This document shows, in pieces, positions 15,545 through 20,558 of a stretch of 20,558 bases of DNA. Positions within the stretch are counted from its first letter, which is position 1, and each line of letters begins with the position of its first letter. Source of the DNA: Pseudomonadota bacterium. GTDB lineage: Bacteria > Pseudomonadota > Gammaproteobacteria > Xanthomonadales > Rhodanobacteraceae. The DNA is taken from contig JAJYMF010000024.1 of assembly GCA_021787175.1 (NCBI GenBank), positions 1 to 20,558 of the forward strand, given 5' to 3'. The translations under genes and the position numbers were made by a program. A model generated the notes under the pieces. The model saw only the letters and a program-made list of their open reading frames with translations. It was not told the origin of the DNA and did no database searches.

Positions 15545-17218
15545 ATGCTGAAACAGCTCTATGTGCGCCAGTTCGCGGTGGTCGAGGAAGCCGAGATCCA
15601 CTTCGGCTCCGGCCTGACCGTGGTCACCGGCGAGACCGGCGCCGGCAAATCCCTGCTGGTCGACGCGCTGGCCCTGCTCGCCGGCGCCCGCGCCGATACC
15701 GGCCAGGTTCGCGGCGGCGCCGCGCGCGCCGAACTCGCCGCCGAGTTCGATATCGGCGCCCTGCCCGCCGCCCGCGCCTGGCTGCAGGACGAGGCTCTCG
15801 ACGACGACGACGCCTGCCGGCTGCGCCGCGTGATCGCCGCCGAGGGCGGCTCGCGCGCATGGATCAACGGCCGGCCGGCCAGCCTGGCGCAGCTGAACGC
15901 GCTCGCCGAGCGCCTGCTGGAGATCCACGGCCAGCACGAGCATCAGGCGCTGCTGCAGCGCGAGCATCAGCTGGAGCTGCTGGACGCGTTCGGTCAACTC
16001 GAGGCGACCGCCGCCGAGGTGCGCGTGCAGGCGCTGCGCTGGCGCACGCTGGGAGCCGAGATGCACAGCCTCACCGGCGACGGCGATCGCGACGCGCGCA
16101 TGGAGCGGCTGCGTCACGAGCTGGACGAACTCGAACGCTGGGCGCTGGCGCCGGAGGCGCTGGCCGAACTGGAGCAGCAACACCACCGCCTCGCTCACGC
16201 CGAGCGCCTGGTCAGCGGCACGGCCGCCCTGGTCGATCTGTGCGACGGCGACGGCGATCAGGCGCTCAGCCGCCAATTGACGCGCGCGCACGGCGAGCTG
16301 GCGCGGCTGGCCGAACTCGACCCGCAGCTGCGCGGCGCGGCCGAGCTGCTCGACGGCGCCGTGATCCAGCTGGGCGAGGCCAGCGAGTGGCTGGCGCGCT
16401 ATGCCGAGCGCCAGGATCTGGACCCGGCCCGCTACAACGAGGTGGACTCGCATCTGGCCCGATTGCACGAGCTCGGCCGCAAGCATCGGTTGCCGATCAT
16501 CGAGCTGGCGGCACACGCGCAGACGCTGCGCGACGAGCTGGAACACCTGGATCGCGCCAGCGGCACGCTGCAGCGGCTCGCCGCCGAGCGCGCCGCGGCC
16601 GCAAGCGCCTGCGCACGCGCCAGCGCGGCGCTCAGCGCCGGACGCCAGGCCGCCGCCGCGCGTCTCGGCGCGGCCGTGGCCGCGCTGATGGAGCAGCTGG
16701 GCATGGCCGGCGGCCGGTTCGCGGTCGAGCTCGAAACGCAGGACGCCGACGACCCCGATCCGCAGGGCCGGGAGCGTTGCGAGTTCATGGTCAGCGCCAA
16801 CCCGGGCATGCCGCTGCGCCCGTTGCGCCGGGTGGCCTCCGGCGGCGAGCTGGCGCGCATCGGACTGGCGCTCGAGGTCGCCGCGCTGGGCCACGATGCC
16901 GTCGGCACGATGGTGTTCGACGAGGTCGACAGCGGCATCGGCGGCGCCGTCGCCGAAGTGGTCGGGCAGAAGCTGCGCGCGCTCGGCAGCGAACGGCAGG
17001 TGCTGTGCGTGACTCATCTGGCGCAGGTGGCGGCGCAAGGGCACGCGCATCTGCGCGTGCTCAAGGACAGCGACGGCACGGCTACGCGCACGCGCATCGA
17101 GACGCTCGCCGCCGAGGGCCGCCGCGAGGAGCTGGCGCGCATGCTCGGCGGCGTCGAGATCACCCGCGAAACCCGCGCCCACGCGCGGCGCATGCTGGAG
17201 CAGGCGCAGGCCGACTGA
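15545..17218 (+). CDS. recN: DNA repair protein RecN
   Basis: This 557-residue SMC-like ATPase is recruited to double-strand breaks and promotes recombinational repair. The N-terminal ATPase half has Walker A GETGAGKS (29-36) and a Q-loop-like EIHGQHEHQALL near 135. A long Ala/Leu/Glu/Arg-rich coiled coil fills about 150-400. The C-terminal half has the signature ASGGELARIGLALE and Walker B TMVFDEVDSGIGG, followed by VLCVTHLAQVAA. Size and layout match E. coli RecN (553 aa). The ATG at 15545 starts exactly at the conserved MLKQLYVRQFAVVE; the open frame further upstream is antisense to hrcA. There is no clear Shine-Dalgarno. Its stop is only 3 bases from the stop of the convergent response-regulator gene, so the two transcripts probably overlap. 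Confidence 0.97.
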   Translation: MLKQLYVRQFAVVEEAEIHFGSGLTVVTGETGAGKSLLVDALALLAGARADTGQVRGGAARAELAAEFDIGALPAARAWLQDEALDDDDACRLRRVIAAEGGSRAWINGRPASLAQLNALAERLLEIHGQHEHQALLQREHQLELLDAFGQLEATAAEVRVQALRWRTLGAEMHSLTGDGDRDARMERLRHELDELERWALAPEALAELEQQHHRLAHAERLVSGTAALVDLCDGDGDQALSRQLTRAHGELARLAELDPQLRGAAELLDGAVIQLGEASEWLARYAERQDLDPARYNEVDSHLARLHELGRKHRLPIIELAAHAQTLRDELEHLDRASGTLQRLAAERAAAASACARASAALSAGRQAAAARLGAAVAALMEQLGMAGGRFAVELETQDADDPDPQGRERCEFMVSANPGMPLRPLRRVASGGELARIGLALEVAALGHDAVGTMVFDEVDSGIGGAVAEVVGQKLRALGSERQVLCVTHLAQVAAQGHAHLRVLKDSDGTATRTRIETLAAEGRREELARMLGGVEITRETRAHARRMLEQAQAD

Positions 17219-17221
17219 ACG

Positions 17222-17851
17222 TCAATCGCGCAGCAGCTCGCGCTCGCGCGCCAAACGATAGAGATCGAATTCGGAACCGGCACCCAGCTTGCCCATCAGG
17301 CTGGCGCGATGGATGTACAGCGTCTTCTGGCCGATGCCGAGTTCGACCGCGGCCTGCTTGGGCGTCAGCCCGCGCGCCAGCAGCAGAAACACCTCGCGCT
17401 CGCGCACGGTCAGCCGGTTCAGCGGATCGAGCTCCTCGCGCGGACGTTCAGCGCGGCGCTGCGCGATGTCCGAGCTGAGAAAGCGTTCGCCGGCCAGCAC
17501 CGCGCGCAGACCTGCCACCAGTTCCTCCGGCGCCACGCCCTTGGTGACGTAGCCGCTGGCACCACGACGCAGCGACTCCGAAACATACGGTTCGGTGTCG
17601 TGCATGCTCAGCACCACGATGCGGATCATCGGCGCGACGTTGTGCATGTGCTCGATCAGCGGCAGGCCGCCGCCGTCCGGCAGCGACAGGTCCAGCACCA
17701 CCAGGTCCGGATGCTGCTGCACCACCGTCTCCAGCGCCTCGTCGGCGCTGCGGCATTCGGCGATCACCTCGAGACCGGGCTCCTGCTCGATCAAGCGCTT
17801 GAAGCCCTCGCGCACGATCGCGTGATCGTCAACCAGTACGATTCGGCTCAT
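17222..17851 (-). CDS. NarL/UhpA-type response regulator
   Basis: This 209-residue two-component regulator has a receiver domain (1-120) with the acidic pair Asp8/Asp9, phosphoacceptor Asp54 (VVLDLSLPDGGG), Ser82 and Lys104. The LuxR-type DNA-binding domain (about 142-205) reads LTVREREVFLLLARGLTPKQAAVELGI, then KTLYIHRASLMGKLG. By eye it is close to E. coli UhpA, e.g. KTVHVHRANLMEKLG in the same position. All phosphorylation residues are intact. Its partner is almost certainly the divergent histidine kinase 67 bases away. No uhpT-like transporter is adjacent, so sugar-phosphate sensing should not be assumed. The ribosome site is poor. The start lies at a dyad-containing shared promoter region, which suggests autoregulation. 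Confidence 0.92.
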   Translation of the reverse strand: MSRIVLVDDHAIVREGFKRLIEQEPGLEVIAECRSADEALETVVQQHPDLVVLDLSLPDGGGLPLIEHMHNVAPMIRIVVLSMHDTEPYVSESLRRGASGYVTKGVAPEELVAGLRAVLAGERFLSSDIAQRRAERPREELDPLNRLTVREREVFLLLARGLTPKQAAVELGIGQKTLYIHRASLMGKLGAGSEFDLYRLARERELLRD

Positions 17852-17888
17852 GACCGTAGTCTAGTGGCCGGCAGCTGAAAAACCGGAA

Positions 17889-17907
17889 CCAGCGCACTTC
17901 GCGCTGG
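17889..17907. promoter_or_regulatory. Inverted repeat in the shared regulator/kinase promoter region
   Basis: CCAGCGC (17889-17895) and GCGCTGG (17901-17907) are a perfect 7-bp dyad around ACTTC. They lie in the 67-base gap between the divergent response-regulator and kinase genes, 12 bases before the kinase ATG. The size and place fit an operator for a dimeric LuxR-type regulator, possibly the adjacent one. It could also form an RNA hairpin in the kinase leader. Confidence 0.45.
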
Positions 17908-17918
17908 CGCCCGATCGG

Positions 17919-19541
17919 ATGCTGTGCTATCGAAACCGCATGCGCATCCGCATCGCCCCGCTGTCGCGTGGACTGCCCGCAGGACTGGCCTACGGCGCCC
18001 TCTGGCTGGCGCTCTGGCAGATCTCGCAGTCGTACTGGTTTCTGCCGGCGGGGCTGCGCTTCGGCGTGCTGCTGCTGGCGCCGCTGGAGCTGTGGCCCTG
18101 GCTGATCGGCGGCGAATGGGCCGCGGCGCTGCTGCTCAACACGACGCTGCGTCCGGTCCCCGGCGCGGCCCTGTTGCTGGTCAGCCTGCCGCCGCCGCTG
18201 GCGGTGGCGGCGGTGATCGCCCTGCTGCGCCGTTTCGGCCTGCGCGCGTCGATCGACCTGCCCGAGGATCTGGCGCGCATCCTGGCCGCGGCGCTGCTGG
18301 CCGCGGTGACGGTCACGGCGTTGAATGCGGGCTTCATCGCCAAACTGGCGCCAACGCCTTCCGCCAGCCTGCCCTACGCACTGGCCAACCTGGTGCTGGG
18401 CGATTACGTCGGCATCCTGCTGATCGCGCCGCTGCTGGTGATGCTGCTGCGGGCGCCGCCCGGCGAGCAGGCCGGCCTGCGCATGCTCGCCGACGTGCTG
18501 TGGTTCCTGCTGCCGGTGATCGCCCTGCTGCTGCTGGCGATGGGCGGCAGCGAGCCGCTGGCGCGCTATGCGCGCATCCTGGCGCTGGTGCCGGTGATGT
18601 TTTTCGCCTTTCGCCACGGCTGGCGCGGCGCCAGCATCGCCATGCTGGCGGCAAGCACCGCGGTCACGCTGCGCGCTGCGACGGCGGTCGACCCGAACGC
18701 GCCCGCCGAAGCTCAGCTGTTTCTTGCGGTGGCCGGCACCGGCGCGCTGCTGCTGGGTGCCGCCACCGACGCCCTGCGCCGCAGCGGCGAACGCCTGGCG
18801 CTGCAGAATGCGCGTCTGGAAGGCGCCAATCATCGTCTGGACCAACTGGCGCAGCAGCTCGCATCCGCCGCACGGCGCAATCTGCGCGAAGAAGAAGAAG
18901 AGCGCCGCCGCATTGCCGGCGAACTGCACGACGAACTGGGCCAGAACCTCACCGCCATCCAGACCCGCGTCAAGCTGGCGCAGGGCCGTCTGCAGGAGGC
19001 CGGACTCGGCGACGTCGCCGCGGCCATCAACGAGATCCTCGCCGGCATGCGCCGCAGCGTGCGCGGCCTGCTGGAATCGCTGCGCCCGGTCGCACTGGAC
19101 GAATTCGGCCTGGCGCGGGCACTCGAGGACGGCCCGGTTCGCGATTTGCTGCGCAGCGCCGGCATCCGCTACCGACTGGAGCTGCACGGCAATCTGCGCG
19201 TGCTGGACGACGACACCGGCACCACCGTCTACCGGATCGTGCAGGAGGCCGCCACCAACACCGTGCGGCATGCCCACGCGCGGCAGTTCGAGGTGCGCCT
19301 GCGCGTCGGCCGCCATGGCGATGCCCTGCTGGTCCTGCTCGACCTGCGCGACGACGGCGTCGGCCTCAGCATGGTGCCGGGACGCGGCGGCGGACGCGGC
19401 CTGCAGGGCATGCGCGACCGCGTGCTGGCGCTGGGCGGCCTGTTCCGGCTGCGCCAGGAGCCGCGCGGCGCGCGGCTGCGGGTATTGTTGCGGCAGCCGC
19501 TGAATCATCTCGTCGGCGAGGCCGTTGGCGGCCTCGGCTGA
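17919..19541 (+). CDS. MASE1-type membrane sensor histidine kinase (UhpB-like)
   Basis: This 540-residue kinase has a hydrophobic N-terminal half (about 20-290) with roughly eight membrane segments, resembling the MASE1 sensor domain (motif LANLVLGDYVGILLIAPLLV). A short coiled coil leads to a HisKA_3 dimerisation domain with EERRRIAGELHDELGQ, where His337 is the phosphorylation site. The HATPase has the N box (QEAATNTVRHAHA), DDGVGL and a Gly-rich GRGGGRGLQGMRDR. The NarL-class regulator next door is the expected partner. The ligand is unknown, because MASE1 is a poorly characterised sensor. The start is uncertain: ATG 17919 or ATG 17940 (MRIRIAPLSRG), neither with a Shine-Dalgarno. It is followed by the structured 344-base gap before fur. 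Confidence 0.9.
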   Translation: MLCYRNRMRIRIAPLSRGLPAGLAYGALWLALWQISQSYWFLPAGLRFGVLLLAPLELWPWLIGGEWAAALLLNTTLRPVPGAALLLVSLPPPLAVAAVIALLRRFGLRASIDLPEDLARILAAALLAAVTVTALNAGFIAKLAPTPSASLPYALANLVLGDYVGILLIAPLLVMLLRAPPGEQAGLRMLADVLWFLLPVIALLLLAMGGSEPLARYARILALVPVMFFAFRHGWRGASIAMLAASTAVTLRAATAVDPNAPAEAQLFLAVAGTGALLLGAATDALRRSGERLALQNARLEGANHRLDQLAQQLASAARRNLREEEEERRRIAGELHDELGQNLTAIQTRVKLAQGRLQEAGLGDVAAAINEILAGMRRSVRGLLESLRPVALDEFGLARALEDGPVRDLLRSAGIRYRLELHGNLRVLDDDTGTTVYRIVQEAATNTVRHAHARQFEVRLRVGRHGDALLVLLDLRDDGVGLSMVPGRGGGRGLQGMRDRVLALGGLFRLRQEPRGARLRVLLRQPLNHLVGEAVGGLG

Positions 19542-19689
19542 GCACGACGGCGGTCCTCACGCATCAAGCACTTGCGTGCCGCGTGCGGCGAGCCATCGAT
19601 GGCTTGAGGGAGATCTGAGCCTGTTGCGACCGTTCCCTAGGAATCTTTCTGATACCGCGCCTTTAACGTTGCATTTACGCTCGCTTCAG

Positions 19690-19890
19690 CTTGGGGGCAC
19701 CGCTGCCTTGAGGCAGTGGCTGCGGATAGGCCGTTTGGGGACGGCCGGTCCGCTTGGCGGGCAAGAAGCCTGCTTGCGGCGGCAAAGGGAGATGCCGTGC
19801 TCGTCGTCGGCAGGATGCTGGCGGCGATGCCCGATCGATGGGATCGGGGGCACCGCGGGCGGTCACGGATCACCGTCCGCGGTTTTTATT
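19690..19890 (+). ncRNA. Candidate structured small RNA between the kinase gene and fur
   Basis: The whole gap 19542-19885 (344 bases) has no credible protein gene. Its right part holds a series of stems: 19700-19707 with 19712-19719 (8 bp with one G-T, loop TTGA); 19729-19734 with 19741-19746 (6 bp); 19761-19765 with 19773-19777 (5 bp); 19830-19836 with 19842-19848 (7 bp); then a strong terminator. Before it, 19640-19690 is comparatively AT-rich and could hold a promoter, but I see no convincing -35/-10 pair. It matches none of 4.5S RNA, RNase P RNA, tmRNA or a tRNA that I recognise. Alternatives are a long 3' UTR of the kinase mRNA or a 3'-end-derived RNA. GGGGGCACCGC occurs twice (19693-19703 and 19846-19856). 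The 5' end is a guess. Confidence 0.4.
19852..19890 (+). terminator. Rho-independent terminator overlapping the fur stop
   Basis: ACCGCGGGCGGT (19852-19863) pairs with ACCGTCCGCGGT (19872-19883) through 12 bp with a single G-T wobble and an 8-base loop. It is followed directly by TTTTATTT. The T-run is on the + strand only, so it ends transcripts coming from the kinase side. The fur stop codon (19886-19888, minus strand) lies inside the T-run. Confidence 0.9.
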
Positions 19891-20308
19891 TGCCGCGCTT
19901 TTTCGGGCGCACGTAGAGCACCAGGCTGTGCTCTTCCAGCACATAACCGTGCTTGTCGGCGATCTCGCGCTGCAGGCGTTCGATCTGCTCGCTGACGAAC
20001 TCGATCACCTTGCCGCTCTCGATGTCGATCATGTGATCGTGGTGGCGGCCGCGCTCCAGCTCGAACACCGCCTGCCCGCTCTCGAAGTTGTGCTTGACGA
20101 CCATGCCGGCCGCCTCGAACTGGGTCAGCACCCGGTAGACCGTGGCCAGACCGATGTCTTCCTGGTTGACCAGCAGCTGGCGGTAGATGTCCTCGGCGGT
20201 CATGTGACGCTGCGCCGATTCCTCGAGGATCTGCAGGATGCGCATGCGCGGATGCGTGACCTTGAGGCCCGCCTTGCGCAATTCGTGGGACTCGGAATCC
20301 ACCGTCAT
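19886..20308 (-). CDS. fur: Ferric uptake regulator Fur
   Basis: This protein of about 140 residues is an iron-sensing repressor. The winged-helix domain covers about 5-85 (LRKAGLKVTHPRMRILQIL, AEDIYRQL, GLATVYRVLTQFEAAG). The metal-binding and dimerisation domain contains GRHHDHMIDIESGKVIEF and the C-terminal HGYVLEEHSLVLYV. There is no cysteine in the protein: the CxxC of E. coli Fur (CLDCGKVIEF) is IDIESGKVIEF here. Pseudomonas-type Fur also lacks that pair, so this is a known variant rather than damage. Start choice: ATG 20308 has GGAG directly against it, too close to use, whereas GTG 20302, two codons in, has the same GGAG at 6 bases. The longer open frame to 20443 runs through the divergent bamE gene and is not credible. 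It is divergent from bamE, with a 67-base gap. Confidence 0.95.
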   Translation of the reverse strand: MTVDSESHELRKAGLKVTHPRMRILQILEESAQRHMTAEDIYRQLLVNQEDIGLATVYRVLTQFEAAGMVVKHNFESGQAVFELERGRHHDHMIDIESGKVIEFVSEQIERLQREIADKHGYVLEEHSLVLYVRPKKRGK

Positions 20309-20343
20309 CTCCGGCGCCGCTGATCCAATCCGCCTCAGTGTAT

Positions 20344-20367
20344 CATCGGGGCTTGACCCCGCCGATG
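20344..20367. promoter_or_regulatory. Inverted repeat and -10-like sequence between fur and bamE
   Basis: CATCGG (20344-20349) and CCGATG (20362-20367) flank a centre in which GGGG (20348-20351) also matches CCCC (20357-20360). TATCAT (20341-20346) resembles a -10 on the + strand, and TACACT, overlapping it on the minus strand, resembles one for fur. No good -35 was found for either. No Fur box (GATAATGATAATCATTATC type) is visible, so Fur autoregulation is not supported here. Confidence 0.3.
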
Positions 20368-20375
20368 CCCGCCGC

Positions 20376-20558
20376 ATGCCCAAGTTCAATCGCCCTCTCG
20401 CCCTGCTGCTCGCCATCGCCTCTTTGAGCGGTTGCGGCATCATCTACAAGCCGGATGTGCAGCAGGGCAACCTGCTGGAGAAAAAGAACGTCGAGGAACT
20501 CAAGCCGGGCATGACCAAGCGCCAAGTGCTGGCGCTGCTGGGATCGCCCTCGGTGCAG
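20376..20558 (+). CDS. bamE: Outer membrane assembly lipoprotein BamE/OmlA (5' part)
   Basis: The first 61 codons are present; the gene runs off the right edge. A lipoprotein signal peptide (residues 1-19) ends in the lipobox LSGC, with Cys20 as the lipidated residue. The mature start YKPDVQQGNLLEKKNVEELKPGMTKRQVLALLGSP matches the E. coli BamE pattern (YRPDINQGN, then VSKIRVGMTQQQV and LGTP). BamE is an outer-membrane lipoprotein subunit of the BAM complex, which inserts beta-barrel proteins. The gene is divergent from fur, an arrangement I know from Xanthomonas, where it is called omlA. The ATG lacks a strong Shine-Dalgarno. Residues beyond SVQ cannot be assessed. Confidence 0.93.
   Translation, partial: MPKFNRPLALLLAIASLSGCGIIYKPDVQQGNLLEKKNVEELKPGMTKRQVLALLGSPSVQ

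Noticed and set aside
19624..19653. TCTGAT with upstream bases as a sigma-E promoter for the putative small RNA
   Set aside because: The -10 fits, but no GAACTT-like -35 lies about 16 bases upstream.
19637..19873. 78-codon minus-strand frame in the kinase-fur gap, as a possible small protein
   Set aside because: It starts at a GTG inside the terminator hairpin, has no ribosome site, and its composition is not protein-like. The stem-loops explain the region better.
19640..19890. CsrB/RsmZ-type RNA (several GGA triplets, one in the terminator loop)
   Set aside because: About seven GGA in 250 GC-rich bases is close to chance, and few fall in hairpin loops as the family requires.
20353..20358. 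TTGACC as a -35 for bamE
   Set aside because: The -10 would fall on the bamE start codon region, leaving no leader.

Overview
The window is a dense, very GC-rich chromosomal segment. It most likely comes from a gammaproteobacterium of the Xanthomonadales/Lysobacterales. The basis is the run hrcA-grpE-dnaK-dnaJ next to recN, with fur and bamE (omlA) divergent close by, an order I know from Xanthomonas-type genomes, plus a long LigA and a cysteine-free Fur. I could not search a database, so genus is left open.

Layout. 1-92: the tail of an unidentified gene. 287-2432: two tightly spaced exported proteins on the + strand (a lipase-like alpha/beta hydrolase and a DUF4785-like protein), closed by a strong hairpin. 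2543-3688: an HcaT-like MFS transporter, convergent with an exported protein of unknown function (3743-4519) that contains an internal duplication. 4520-4719: an AT-rich intergenic stretch with a perfect palindrome. 4720-8076: ligA-epmA, a minus-strand pair. 8168-9010: a TPR protein divergent from ligA. 9048-9668: a TerB-like/BRCT protein of clearly lower GC, probably acquired. 9834-10442: an exported PAP2-type phosphatase with an altered active-site motif.

10467-15345 is the heat-shock cluster, read on the minus strand as hrcA, grpE, dnaK, dnaJ. Sequences resembling sigma-32 promoters precede hrcA, grpE and dnaK; those for grpE and dnaK overlap the end of the preceding gene. No CIRCE operator was seen. 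A compound inverted repeat separates dnaK from dnaJ. recN (15545-17218) diverges from hrcA.

Between recN and fur lies a UhpAB-like two-component pair: a NarL-type response regulator (17222-17851, -) and a MASE1-type histidine kinase (17919-19541, +). The two are divergent around a 7-bp inverted repeat. After the kinase comes a 344-base gap (19542-19885) with no credible protein gene. It holds several hairpins and ends in a textbook rho-independent terminator on the + strand that overlaps the fur stop codon; this is the best place for an undescribed small RNA. The window ends with fur (-) and the first 61 codons of bamE (+).

Most genes are housekeeping (DNA repair and ligation, chaperones, iron regulation, outer-membrane assembly, EF-P modification). 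The less ordinary items are the putative RNA unit, the two-component insertion, the low-GC BRCT gene, the PAP2 variant and the AT-rich palindrome.
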